Positions 10,001 through 21,706 of a stretch of 64,000 nucleotides of DNA are shown piece after piece. The position numbers were made by a program, and so were the translations under genes. How positions within the stretch are numbered: the stretch's first letter is position 1; each line of letters opens with the position of its first letter. Below the pieces are notes generated by a model that worked only from the letters and a program-made list of their open reading frames with translations, was not told the origin of the DNA and made no database searches. This stretch comes from Apium graveolens (Eukaryota > Streptophyta > Magnoliopsida > Apiales > Apiaceae), in assembly GCF_009905375.1 (NCBI RefSeq), contig NC_133656.1:228497739-228561738 (forward strand), in the 5' to 3' direction.

Positions 10001-12150
10001 TTAGCAAAAAATCATAAAAAGCATCCAAAGTATATATTATTCAACCCACTTTTATATTGAACTAAATATAAAATTAATATACCACATGAGCAACTTTTAA
10101 AGTTACTTAACTATTGGAGTAAGATTTTAATAAATGTTTTCAAAAATGACATGGATGTGAGAGACAATTAAAACATAATATATTTAATGATTTGTCATGG
10201 TTTAACAATTTTGTTAGTAACCTCTATTAAAGATGCTCTCGTAGAAGTCCCACGAGTCTCAAGTACACAACTCTATTTTGAGAGAAAAGAAGATTATGAG
10301 TTTGAAAACCTCACCAAATTTTTTGGTATAAAATTATGATGATAATTTTGTAAATGTATATAATTAACATTAACACACTTGTATTTTTATGAATACGAGC
10401 GTGTAATGTAAATTTAACTGACAACAATCATGCTTTATTTTGGAACCTCAAATGAATTATTGCTTTTTTTTAAAAGAACTCTTTTTTAAGTACGGTGGAG
10501 GACCTCCTACCGCAAAGTACTACTATATTATTATTGTTGGAAATTCTCAGCTTGAATTACTTAAATCATAAATATATTTACTTATATTTTAAACCCCCAC
10601 TAACACTAAACATTTTACAAAAGAAATAAAACTAAAAAGGCATTTTACTACTTAAAATTATGGGCCAAAAAAGGGAAGAAAATACAGTACTTGTAACTAT
10701 GTATCAGTATTATAAAAATAATTAATTGGGAAAAAAATCAGTTAAGATATTGATTTAGGATTAATTGTAAGAAAAATTGAATGCATTTTAATGTTTTAAA
10801 TTATATTTAATTTTAATGTCCTTATTTTATTAGTAATTTATAAATTAATATATATTTGTCCTATTATACAAATTATAATTATTTAAATTTAAATGAAATT
10901 CTATTTTATAAACTATATAGTTTATTTGCAATATATAAATCAAGAAGAATACTTGATCATTTCAAAAAACGGATTGGTCACCTGTTTTGTAGAAATTTAA
11001 TCGAGAATTAACCATTAAAATCGGGAATTGTTAGAATCATGGTACTTATAAATCTATTTTTATTTATTTATTTAACAATATATAAATTAGTGAAAATATC
11101 GACGATCTGTCTAACATAAGACGAAAATTTGTAAATTTCAGGTAAATAAAAAGGGTCATGTTTCCTGGGGCCAGATAAACTTTATCTAACACATAGGAAT
11201 ATCAAATTTATATATAAGGGTCCAGATTCAATCTTCTTTTTTTACGTTCCGCGAATATTAAATATCCGCAGAACATTAAAAATAAAAATTGAATCCAGTC
11301 CCTTAAAATATAGAGTTAAGGATTCTTGAGCAATGTATTAAATAAGACTTATAATTCAGCCCCTTGTATTAGGAATTAAAACCCATATATCAAATCACAA
11401 TTTCAAGGCATTCTAAGCTAATTATTCACTTGGACATACAGTAAATTTCATTCAACCATCTTTAAAAAACATGCGATTAAATTGACTAATTAAGAACTCT
11501 AATTAAGGATGCTAACCTGAAAGAAAGAGGATGAGCAGGCCATTCTGGGGAGTATTTGTGAAGAGGATAGCAATGAAGCCTGAGATAATCTCTCCAATTG
11601 TTAATTGTTTCTTTCTTCACGTTAAAGCTAGTAGACAGTCTCGTAGTCTTTGTTGGATCATCCGAGTACAGTTTCATTTTCTCCTCTACTGGTAATTTGA
11701 AGAACTCCTTGGACACTTGTTGCATTTTTTCCATTGTTTCTCTCGCTACTCCATGATTAATCACCTAAACATAAAATCATTTTCACTTTACTTCATAATC
11801 ACACATTAATTAGTCAACTACAAATTCTTTTTTGTACTTAACACCCGAACGATAAGGACACAGCTACGGGAGTGCGGGGATGGAAACGCAGATGCGGAAT
11901 TTAACCTAGTAAAAATTATATGTTTTATGTAATGGGAGAGAAAATTAAAAACCTGGAAAAAGCCATATTGCTCGCAAGCATCGCCAATTTGTCGAGTGAT
12001 GAGGTGTTTATCTTTGGTGCCCAAGTCAATTAAGGGAACATTTTCGCAATCTGAGACCTGGGAGAGACTAGGTCGATCAGACGCAGGACGGATGTAACTG
12101 GCAGGGAGGGTAGTATAAGATTGTCCACTGGAGATGACTTTTGCCTCCAT
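7052..12150 (-). CDS. DMR6: DMR6-like 2-oxoglutarate/Fe(II) oxygenase (salicylate 5-hydroxylase type)
   Basis: Four exons: 12150-11953, 11764-11517, 7818-7494 and 7297-7052. All introns are GT-AG with consistent phase. The product is 338 residues, close to the DMR6 family length. The iron ligands are His212, Asp214 (GHTDPNALT) and His269 (SVFHRAV), and the 2-oxoglutarate contacts are Arg279 and Ser281 (ARLSVAS). Family blocks such as KLYSDDPTKTTRLSTSFNV, GEQGQHMA and FTYAEYYKKFWSRNLD are near identical to DMR6. Members of this family 5-hydroxylate salicylic acid in the cytosol and so dampen immunity; loss of DMR6 gives broad disease resistance. I chose Met at 12150 because the family N-terminus begins there; an in-frame ATG at 12186 would add 12 residues. 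No lesion is seen. The close paralogues DLO1/DLO2 cannot be excluded. Confidence 0.93.
9464..9511. repeat. 24-bp direct duplication
   Basis: Two exact adjacent copies of a unit starting TAAATATTATAATATAG, within intron 2 of the DMR6-like gene. Confidence 0.85.
9853..10238. mobile_element. MITE-like element with about 19-bp imperfect terminal repeats
   Basis: The left end GAGTATATCCAATAGGGGT and the complement of the right end GAGCATCTTTAATAGAGGT agree at 14 of 19 positions. The inside is AT-rich and non-coding. A clear target duplication is not visible, so the superfamily is uncertain. Confidence 0.45.
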
Positions 12151-12240
12151 GACTATTCTGGTTCTAGAGGGTGGGGGATCACACAAGAGTTTTGTTTAAT
12201 GACGACAGCGTTGGGTGCTCTACTTTTCAAAGGATCTGTG

Positions 12241-12252
12241 TGTATATATATA
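12241..12252 (-). promoter_or_regulatory. TATA box of the DMR6-like gene
   Basis: A TATATATATACA-like run on the minus strand about 90 bp upstream of the ATG at 12150, leaving room for a short 5' untranslated region. Confidence 0.6.
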
Positions 12253-12796
12253 CAAGTTAGCCTTAGCTACCATCATGATCCGGTGATTATAAAATAGAAA
12301 CTAGAACTAGAAAACATGCATGGTTACGTAATACAATTGATTGATTAGCCCTTTCAGTTATTGTCATCTTGCTTCCATCACATTTTCGACGTCATTATAT
12401 TACGCAACATCACAGTTTTGGCCACCGTTCTTTCTTTTCATAATTTATTTGAGCTATTAGGTTCACTTGTTTATACGTATAATATATTTCCTCCGTTCCG
12501 TTTATATTGGCCACAATTTTATATTCATTTGTCCCAAAAATTTTGATTATATTTTTGTATCAAAACAAATTAAGTGTTATATATATAGTAATATTTTCCA
12601 AATATATTAAAATTTGAGGTTAAATTAAGTTATGTACTCCCTAGAGAATAATTAATAAAAGGAAATGATATTCAAAATATAACAAGCATGTCAGTGTACC
12701 GTAGATCCGTTCTGATTCAAAACCTTGTTTACGGATAAGATATTAGTAAAAAAATTCAATTTAAAATTCGATCATAAGTAGAGCGGATATGTATTT
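12253..12796. other. upstream region of the DMR6-like gene
   Basis: Promoter-side sequence. A Stowaway-like half end (TCCTCCGTTCCGTTTATA) is seen near 12489, without a convincing partner. Otherwise AT-rich with nothing recognised. Confidence 0.5.
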
Positions 12797-13756
12797 TGTA
12801 ACATCTCACATCGATAAAATAAAAGTATTTTGAATCTTTATGGATACAAGTCAATAATTAATCGATACCAAATCGTTAGAATATACATTCGGTTGTCGAA
12901 TTGGATGTTATAAATGATATCAGAGATATTCTCGACCGAAAGTGCAGAGGTACTTCCCCGGTTCTGTATGTGTATTTGTGGATTCGACAAGGACGTCTAT
13001 CCAATAAGATGAGGTGTTTGTTACATCACAAATCGATAACAATAAGGATGTTTGAGGTTTTTACGGATACAAGTCAACTACTAATGGGTACTAAATCACT
13101 AATTTTTCTAATTGACAAGTGACGGGTTTTTGGGTCCGGTATGAATTCAGTTGTGGATTTTGACCCGATTTTCGATAAACGCTAGTGATTTGACCCGGGT
13201 TGTCACAAATGGTATCAAAGCCAACTCCCAAAATCTTGATGCATTAGGTTGCCGAAGGTAGGGACACGAAGACTACTGGTATTATCCCACAATGGATAGA
13301 AATGTCCGATCTTGGTCACATGGGCTATCCGTTCAGGCCTGACGAAGATGTCAGGAGTTTAGGGGGAGAGTTTGCAAAATCCCAGTCACACATCGAGGAT
13401 ATTTCAAACTTTTGTTCAATTTAAAATGTAAAGTACTGCTACTATGTGCACGAACAAATCATGATCTTTTGACTTTTGAGGGACTGTGGTGAGCTTGTTG
13501 TTTACCCAAGTTGGCTACATTTCGCCTCATGGGCTTCTGCTTATTTTGGACTTGGAATTAGGATTTGACCCGATTTTTGAAAAGGACTCGGGATTTGATC
13601 GGCGTTGTCACATATTTTGGAGGCATATGGTGGGCTTATTGTTTCCTCAAGTTGGTTGCATTTGGTTTATTTCGGACGCGAGTTATCGATACGATTTGGG
13701 ACTTATATTAAATTTATAAGGCAAAATACTACTAATACTATGTGCATCAATAAAAT
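12797..13756 (+). repeat. TRIM-like LTR array, left part
   Basis: Repeated units begin like TGTAACATCTCACATCGA and end like GTTGTCACA. Directly after one end comes a tRNA-Met primer-site-like TGGTATCAAAGC (13210-13221). Then follow about 150 bp of non-coding sequence and a purine tract AGTTTAGGGGGAGAG (13356-13370). A second unit lies at about 13373-13613, and a third, partial unit runs up to 13756, where copia-1 interrupts it. The organisation LTR-primer site-short inside-polypurine-LTR without coding capacity is that of a terminal-repeat retrotransposon in miniature. A more diverged pair of units is at about 12797-12905 and 13017-13205. Confidence 0.65.
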
Positions 13757-15369
13757 TGAAAGGAATATGTCCTAAGTCCAATCATGTATGAGGATTTATG
13801 AATAACTTTTATGTAATCTGTTTTGATTTCATTGATATTAATAAAAGACTTGTTTTGTTTTTATTACGGGCTTTATATATTTAAGTGTTTAAATAAGATA
13901 TACCATATTTTAGAGTAAAGCTTTTTATGGATTATGATGAGATCATAATAGTGAGACCTAAAAGATGATAACTCTAAACTTAAATAGTTCCTGGTCGTAG
14001 GATTACTAACTGGTAATTAATAATCCGCAAAGATCGGTACATACTATGCTTGCTTCATTATGAAGGATGTCTGTTCTCATAGACATTTGTGTGGTGACAC
14101 TATAGCTAGTATGTAGGTGCTTATTATAGAATAAGTTCACTGAACATGACTCGCCCAGTTGAACAACTGATGGAGTTCACTCACGTGTCAGCAGTTGTTC
14201 ACATAGTGATAGTTGTACAAGTATCCTTAGACTTGAGGTCATCATAGTCATCTTGTGTACACTGAACTATGCTTTGGTTTAGTTCTTAGTCTCCAGGGAC
14301 GTATAGGAATTTGTACACGAAGATAGTGTATGATCAATAAAGGATCTACCCCTTCCAGTGAAGGAAGCGAATGTTCAAGGCTGATCCACTTATTCTAGTT
14401 CAGGAATCTCTGGCCAGAGTGAATGAAATTAGAAAGGAGTTTCTAATTTGCATAGAACTACGCATATAAATGGTAAGCAAGTGATTAAATTAGATAGGCT
14501 TGACACGAGATCCATGCCTTGTATTTAATCGGGACATTGTAGGGTAGAAGGAGTTTATTGTACGGTAACTATTCACTGAATAGGTTCTTGGTATTCTAAG
14601 CAGTGAATTCATATTATCCGGATAGTCGCGATATGCTGAGAAGTATCCCTCACGATGTAGAATAAATGTGATTAATTAATTAATCATATTTAATAAATTA
14701 GAGAATTTATATAAATAATGATAAAATAGTTTTATTATTATCTACGGGGTCACACCATAAAAAGAGAATGATTTAATGGTGGAGAAATTAATTAATAATG
14801 GCTAATAATTATTTATTTATGAAATAAATAATTAATTAGCAAATTTAATAATTGATTAAATGAGATTTAATTGATTATAAATTAATTAAGAAAAGTTCTT
14901 AATATTATTAATTAAAGGATTTAATTTTTGGAAATTAAATCAAGAGAGATAATTATTTCTAAAGTGTTTAGAAAAAGGATTAATAATTAAAAGGTGCTTT
15001 AATTATTAACGAGAATAATAAATGGGATAATAATAATAATATTTATGGGAAAATTTCAGCTGAAAATTTTGCCTATAAATATACTATTATAGACCCTATT
15101 TTTATTTGAACCCCAAAAACCCAAAAAGTTTGGAAAACCCAATTCTCTCCTCCTCCTTCCTCCTCCTTAACATCGTTTTCTTGGTGGATACCGGTGGAGT
15201 GCTTCACACTTGAGGAGCAACTGCTAATGATCTCTGATCGTTGTCTCCGAATTATTTTAAAGGATAGATTCGATCCCTCGAATTTTTGTTCATGATCTGT
15301 ATGTTTTTATTTGGATTTTATGTGTGTAAAAGTGTTTTGTCATGCCCCCGCTGCGATTGAAGTCCAACA
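13757..15369 (+). repeat. copia-1 5' LTR
   Basis: Begins TGAAAGGAATATGTCC and ends AGTCCAACA. TATAAATA is at 15074-15081. Compared with the 3' LTR it lacks a 20-bp stretch after 14300 and about 28 bp near 14742, and shows a few per cent scattered substitutions. Confidence 0.93.
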
Positions 15370-15370
15370 T

Positions 15371-15382
15371 TGGTATCAGAGC
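15371..15382 (+). other. copia-1 primer binding site
   Basis: TGGTATCAGAGC one base after the 5' LTR, complementary to the 3' end of plant initiator methionine tRNA. Confidence 0.9.
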
Positions 15383-15827
15383 ATAGGTTGTATGCATATA
15401 GATCTGTGGTAAAAATTTCAGAATTTTATGTGCTTGTATGAATTAGTTATGATTTTTACAAGTTATATCATGGATTAATTTTGTCTGATGAGAAATCGTT
15501 TCTCAGAATAATTTTGAATGTTGATATGGGTTCTACAACTGTTGTAGATCGTCTGGGTATTTTTTTCATAATTTTATGATGTATAGATTTTTTATTATGA
15601 ATTTTTGAAGTTCTTACAATTAAATTCGTAATTTAATAAGTATAAATATATGTATATATAGTGTATATATATATATGTTTGTATTATGCATCTGCATATG
15701 TCTGTGTTGTATGCTGTTGTCTGTTGATTGCTGCTGCACGGAGAAAAAGCAGAGAATGTCAGTACGGCGGCACGTTGTTCGAGGAGAGAAAAGGCGGCTG
15801 TTGAGAGAAAGAAAAAAAAAAGGGTGT

Positions 15828-15965
15828 CGCGCATTCCGGGAATGCGTTACACCCTGTGGCGCATTCACGAAATGCGTTACACCTTTTAGTTGGTTAAAAG
15901 GGTTGTAACGCATCACCGGAATGCGTTACAGGGCTTGTAACGCGTTCCTGTAATGCGTTACAGCC
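15828..15965 (+). other. four consecutive hairpins with a CGCATT/AATGCG stem
   Basis: Inverted repeats at 15830-15846, 15860-15876, 15905-15929 and 15936-15962 share the stem core CGCATT...AATGCG or GTAACGC...GCGTTAC, with different short loops. They lie in the untranslated leader between the primer site and gag, a region that in retroelements carries dimerisation and packaging signals; that role is inference. Confidence 0.75.
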
Positions 15966-16659
15966 CGACTGTTTACATTAAAATTGATTTTCTGGGAGTT
16001 TCGTAACTCCGTTTTAGGCGTGCAATATACCGTTGGATTCGTTTTTCCGAGATGGATCTAATGGAGTGATCAATTTTAGTTTATATAAAAGGTTTGAACT
16101 GTTTATATTTCCGAAAGTGTTTTAAAGTTGTTTTTAACTGTTTTAATTGCTTTTAAATGCTTCATGTGATACATAGAGATGTATAATGCTTAGACTAATG
16201 TGCTAGATGATATAACATGTCTACCTTGATGTTTATTCATGTTGATATATGTGATATATGCTTAGTTTATCATGCGATGATAGATTTAGGTGAACTTAAA
16301 TGAATAAAAGGCGTTTGTTAGACAACCTAGTATAGTGAAATTGTTTCATAACCTTAAGAATAATATTATGAATACAATCATGAGATTCTTGTGTTTATGA
16401 AACACGTAATTGAATATGAATTTTCGATATAAGAGAAAGGATGATTCTGTCAACATCAGATTTCTATCTGTAATAAAGGGTTATTAAGTGACGCCTCTTG
16501 ACAATGCTCCACCCGATCTGGGAATCATCTGATTATTGATTATTGATTTGAAATATTTAATTTAAAAGGAAGAATCTCTTTATAATATGATTATGATTGT
16601 AACGTAATATAATCCCTCTAAAATTAAATAATATCAAGTAGTAATTGGCCAATGATACA

Positions 16660-17050
16660 ACGGGCTTGTGTCGGTCATAGCCTTCCAACATGATAGAAAA
16701 GTAGTTCTTATTTTTGAATCATTGTCGTTTCGTGCCACAGCCGAGGGCTTTGATTTCGAAATAAGAAATACTTGTCTATTACATAGAGATGTGTACATTG
16801 AATAAGAATCTAAAGGTCGTTACGTGCCATAGCCGTGGGCCTTTGGGGACTGATTCAATTGTACGGAATGTTGGGTTAGACTTGACTTAGAATATTGAGT
16901 TTGTCGTGCCACAGCCGTGACTCAATTATTCAAGAGGCTAAAGTTTGATTAGGGAATAACATTAGATGTAATTGACAAGAGTTGTCTGCCTATTGAACAT
17001 TACATGGCGTTTCGTGCCACAGCCGGGGTTGTGTAATGGAATGTAGGATC
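16660..17050 (+). other. four hairpins presenting the common loop CGTGCCACAGCCG
   Basis: The motif CGTGCCAYAGCCG occurs at 16731-16743, 16823-16835, 16905-16917 and 17013-17025, about 80-110 bp apart. Each copy lies between complementary arms of different sequence: TTCTTATTT with AAATAAGAA, GTACATTGAAT with ATTCAATTGTAC plus AAAGG with CCTTT, AATATTGAGT with ACTCAATTATT, and CATTACA with TGTAATG. A weaker fifth copy may lie near 16665-16690. This predicts a row of stem-loops in the genomic RNA just before gag. Confidence 0.8.
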
Positions 17051-17227
17051 CCTATTCCCACTAGCATTATGAATGCTTATTTTTCACGTAGGGGGTTGAA
17101 TAAATTAGATAAACTAGTGGGAGCCACTTATGAATAAAGACCTGATTCATATAGTGTTTTGAAATGAAATCGAATATTTGCTAAGTGTTGTTATGTGTTT
17201 ATCATTTACAGATTTACTTTGTACGTT

Positions 17228-18292
17228 ATGTCTTCTGCACTATCATTCAGGAGCATACTGGATGCTCACAAATTGACTGGTCCTAATTATGCTGACTTGC
17301 TTCGAAACTTGAGAATTGTTCTCAGGATTGAGAAGCTGGAATACGTGATTGACTCACCTAAGCCTACTGAACCTGCTAGTGATGCACATAATGATGAACA
17401 TGTTGTGTATCGTAAGTGGATAGATGATGCAAATGTTGCTCAATGCATCATGCTAGCTTCCATGAACATTGAGCTACAGAAGCAACATGAGCATATGGAT
17501 GCTCACACTATCCTCATGCATCTACAAGAGTTGTATGATGTGGCAGGGAGGACAGCTCGATATGAGATATCGAATGAGCTGTTCGGTTGTAGGATGTCTG
17601 AGGGATCATCTGTGAATGACCATGTACTTAAGATGATCAATTTGATTGAACGTCTTGGACAACTTGGTTTTGCCATGGATGGGGAGCTGAGCCAAGACCT
17701 GGTCTTGCAATCGCTTCCGAGTTCGTTCTCGCAGTTTGTTGTGAACTTTCACATGAATAAGTTGGATGTCAGCCTGCCTGAACTCCACAATATGTTGAAG
17801 ACTGCGGAATCGAATTTTCCCCCTAAGAAGAGTTCTGTTCTTCTAATTGGTGAAGGTTCCAATCCTAAGAAAAGGAAGAGGAACTCTTCCAAGAAGAAGA
17901 AAGTAGGTGAAGAAAAGCCGGTTCCACCAAAAGCTGAAGACCCCAAGAGCAAAATTATTTGCTTTCACTGTAACAAGGTGGGGCACTGGAAGAGGAACTG
18001 CAAGGTTTACCTTGCAGAATTGAAGAAGAAGAAGAAGAAGGGTAGTGAGACTACCGCTTCTGATTCAGGTATGTTCATGATAGAAGTGAATATGTCATTA
18101 AATCAAATTTCTACTTGGGTATTAGATACCGCCTGTGGTTCTCAAATCTGCAATTTGTTGCAGGGACCAATGAGAAGTAGGACTCTTGAAGAAGAGGAGG
18201 TGATTCTACTGATGAGAAATGGAGCAAGAGTTGTTGCTGAAGATGTAGAATCATTTCATTTACATAGGCCTACGGGCAAGACTATTGTTTGA
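17228..18292 (+). pseudogene. copia-1 gag and start of protease, ends in a nonsense codon
   Basis: The Met at 17228 (MSSALSFRS) is the likely start; an upstream in-frame ATG at 17195 precedes a CATTTACAG that resembles a splice acceptor. The N-terminal 200 residues are a copia gag domain. A lysine-rich stretch and a CCHC zinc knuckle (Cys245, Cys248, His253, Cys258) follow. The protease site reads WVLDTACGS, so the usual Asp-Ser/Thr-Gly is Asp-Thr-Ala and probably inactive. The frame stops at TGA 18290-18292, but protease-like and pre-integrase-like sequence continues in the same frame beyond it. Confidence 0.85.
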
Positions 18293-19990
18293 AATAATTG
18301 TTATTTTGTTCCCTTGATTGTGAGGAATATTATTCCCATGTTAGACTTGGATGGATTTTCATTTATTATTGAGAATAATGAATGTTCTATTCTTAGAAAT
18401 AATATTCTTTATGGACGTGGTGCTTTAAATAATGGTCTGTATAAATGTGACATGATTTACTTCAGAATGAACAAACTAATAAAAGAAAAGGGATGATGAA
18501 AATTTCACTTCATTGTGGCACTGCAGTCTCCATTTAGTAGACATGGAGAGAGGACTGCAAATTTGCTAGGAATGGTACACACAGATATATGTGGACCAAT
18601 GTCTACGCAAGCCATGGGTGGATTTTCATACTTCATTACTTTCATAGATGATAGATCTAGATTCGGATATGTGTTTGATGAAATACAAGTCTGAAGCCTT
18701 TGAAAAGTTCAAAGAGTATAAGTATGAAGTGGAGAAACAAACCATAGTATTATAATTCTTCGATTAGATCGAGGTGGTGAATACTTTAATGGAGTGTTTC
18801 TAGATTATCTCAAAGTAAATGGTATAGTCTCCCAGTGGACTCCTCCAGATTGGTATCTGAAAGGAGAAATTGAACTTTGTTAGACATAGTTCGGTCCATG
18901 ATGAGCTATGCAAATCTTCCAGTATTCCTATGGGGTTATGCATTGGAAACCTCAGCATATTTACTGAATAAGGTGCCTTCCAAATCTGTTCCTCAAACTC
19001 TGTATGAGATATGGAAAGAAAGGAAACCGAGTCTTAAACACGTTAAGATTTGGGGATGTCCAGCTTAAGTCAAGTAAGTTGACCCAGATAAGCTGGAATA
19101 TCGATCCGTAAAATGTAGTTTTGTGGGATATCCTAAAGAGACTTTAGGGTATTACTTTTACATCGATCATCGGGTGTTTGTCTCCAGACATGCTACCTTC
19201 TTGGAAAAGGAGTTTATCCTTGAAGGAAGCAGTGGGAGCAAAATTGAACTTGATGAAGTTCAAGAAGCACAAACTACTACGGATCAAGTGGAAACACCTG
19301 TTCTGACTGAACAACCTTTTGTGGAACAGCCCATTCATAGATCAGGGAGAGTGTCTCGCCAACCTGAGAGGTATTATGGCCTTGTCATTGAGAATGACAA
19401 TGAGTGTCGATCATTGATGATGACGACCCTGTAACCAATAATGAGGCTATGAGTAGTGTTGACTCAGAGAAATGGCATAGTGCCATGAAATCCGGAATGA
19501 AATCTATGTATACGGGATACAAAAGAATGATTAGAGCAGATGGCCACGTGGAGACCTTTAAGGCCAGGCTTGTGGCAAAAGAATTCAAACAAAGGCAATG
19601 GATTGACTTTGATGAAACCTTTTACCTGTAGCCCTGTTATAATCAGTTCGGATTTTGCTTGCGATTGCTGCTTACTACGACTATGAGATCTGGCAAATAG
19701 CCAGATGGTTTTCTTTCCAAGAGAAATGAAAACCTAGTGTGTAAGCTGCTGCGAACCATATGTGGTTTAAAGTAAGCTTCTCGAAAGATGGAACATTCGT
19801 TTTGATGAGACAATCAAAGAGTTTGATTTTATCAAAAACGAAGATGAACCATGCGTCTACAAAAGGGTTAGTGGGAGCGCGGTAACATTTCTTATATTAT
19901 ATTGAATTAGAGTTGACACACATGACAACATAGCAGACCCACTCACAAAGCTACTTTATGAAAGTCACTTTGATCGTCATAAAGACAAGA
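18293..19990 (+). pseudogene. copia-1 pol remnants
   Basis: Broken pieces in changing frames. The pre-integrase region is at 18314-18496. An integrase core starts near 18530 with its zinc finger deleted (the HTDICGPM block is at about 18570). The integrase C-terminal part is at 18877-19068 (LLNKVPSKSVP), with its continuation at 19123-19434. The start of reverse transcriptase is at about 19540-19628 (KARLVAKEF). Most of reverse transcriptase and RNase H is missing, and only the end of RNase H remains at about 19910-20020 (NIADPLTKLL). The copy cannot encode its own enzymes. Confidence 0.85.
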
Positions 19991-20021
19991 TGGGTATTAG
20001 ATACCAGAGTGATTGGCTTTA

Positions 20022-20036
20022 GTATAAGTGGGAGAT
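20022..20036 (+). other. copia-1 polypurine tract
   Basis: Purine-rich GTATAAGTGGGAGAT immediately before the TGAAAGG of the 3' LTR. Confidence 0.75.
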
Positions 20037-21701
20037 TGAAAGGAATATGTCCTAAGTCCAATCATGTATGAGGATTTAGGAATAACTTTTATGTAATCTG
20101 TTTTGATTTCATTGATATTAATAAAAGATTTGTTTTGTTTTTATTACGAGCTTTATCTATTTAAGTGTTTAAATAAGATATACCATAGTTTAGAGTAAAA
20201 CTTTTTATGGATTATGATGAGATCATAATAGTGAGACCTAAAAGATGATAACTCTAAACTTAAATAGTTCATGGTCGTAGGATTACTAACTGGTAATTAA
20301 TAATCCGCAAAGATCGGTACATACTATGCTTGCTTCATTATGAAGGATGTCTGTTTTCATAGACATTTGTGTGGTGACACTATAGCTAGTATGTAGGTGC
20401 TTATTATAGAATAAGTTCACTGAACGTGACTCGCCCAGCTGAACAACTGATGGAGTTCACTCACGTGTCAGCAGTTGTTCACATAGTGATGGTTGTACAA
20501 ATATCCTTAGACTTGAGGTCATCATAGTCATCTTGTGTACACTGAACTATGCTTTGGTTTAGTTCTTAGTCTCCAGGGACAATTATTAGGGCTCTACTGG
20601 GTATAGGAATTTGTACACGAAGATAGTGTATGATCAATAAAGGATCTACCCCTTCCAGTGAAGAAAGCGAATGTTCAGGGCTGATCCACTTATGCTAGTT
20701 CAGGAATATCTGGCCAGAGTGAATGAAATTAGAAAGGAGTTTCTAATTTGCATAGAACTACGCATAGTAAATGGTAAGCAAGTGATTAAATTAGATAGGC
20801 TTGACACGAGATCCATGCCTTGTATTTAATCGGGACATTGTAGGGTAGAAGGAGTTTATTGTACGGTAACTATTCACTGAATAGGTTCTTGGTATTCTAA
20901 GCAGTGAATTCATATTATCCGGATAGTCGCGATATGCTGAGAAGGATCCCTCACGATGTAGAATAAATGTGATTAATTAATTAATCATATTTAATAAATT
21001 AGAGAATTTATATAAATAATGATAAAATAGTTTTATTATTATTTATTTCTACTACCTGCTTAATATTGAACTACAGGGTCACACCATAAAAAGAGAATGA
21101 TTTAATGGTGGAGAAATTAATTAATAATGGCTAATAATTATTTATTTATGAAATAAATAATTAATTGGCAAATTTAATAATTGATTAAATGAGATTTAAT
21201 TCATTATAAATTTATTAAGAAAAGTTCTTAATATTATTAATTAAAAGATTTAATTTTTGGAAATTAAATCAAGAGAAAGAATTATTTCTAAAGTGTTTAT
21301 AAGAAAAAGGATTAATAATTAAAAGGTGTTTTAATTATTAATGAGAATAATAAATGGGATAATAATAATAATATTTATGGGAAAATTTCAGCTGAAAATT
21401 TTGCCTATAAATATACTATTATAGACCCTATTTTTATTTGAACCCCAAAAACCCAAAAAGTTTGGAAAACCCAATTCTCTCCACCTCCTTCCTCCTCCTT
21501 AACATCGTTTTCTTGGTGGATACCAGTGGAGTGCTTCACACTTGAGGAACAACTGCTAAGGATCTCTGATCGTTGTCTCCGAATTATTTTAAAGGTTAGA
21601 TTCGATCCCTCGAATTTTTATTCATGATCTGTATGCTTTTATTTGGATTTTATGTGTGTAAAAGTGTTTTGCCATGCCCCCGCTGCGATTAAAATCCAAC
21701 A
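20037..21701 (+). repeat. copia-1 3' LTR
   Basis: Begins TGAAAGGAATATGTCC and ends ATCCAACA. TATAAATA is near 21406. It retains two short segments missing from the 5' copy and is followed by the AAAAT target duplication. Confidence 0.93.
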
Positions 21702-21706
21702 AAAAT

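Larger units (their letters stand above)
7819..11516 (-). other. 3.7-kb intron 2 of the DMR6-like gene
   Basis: The other two introns are under 200 bp. This one is AT-rich and contains a MITE-like element (9853-10238), a 24-bp duplication (9464-9511) and a stretch near 8395-8735 with imperfect hAT-like ends (CAAACAGGCC at the right). No open reading frame of note is present on either strand. Confidence 0.8.
13757..21701 (+). mobile_element. copia-1, Ty1/copia element with two LTRs, internally deleted
   Basis: The LTRs at 13757-15369 and 20037-21701 are near identical, and the element is flanked by AAAAT (13752-13756 and 21702-21706). A primer site follows the 5' LTR and a purine tract precedes the 3' LTR. 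The inside holds a 1.8-kb structured leader, a gag gene with a stop, and a heavily deleted pol. It inserted into a TRIM LTR, whose halves resume on either side. The LTRs of about 1.6 kb and the long leader recall Angela/BARE-type elements, but I cannot fix the lineage by eye. Confidence 0.93.

Noticed and set aside
12797..13756. Cassandra TRIM with embedded 5S rRNA
   Set aside because: Starts such as TGTAACATCTCACATCGA recall other TRIMs, but no 5S promoter-like sequence is present.
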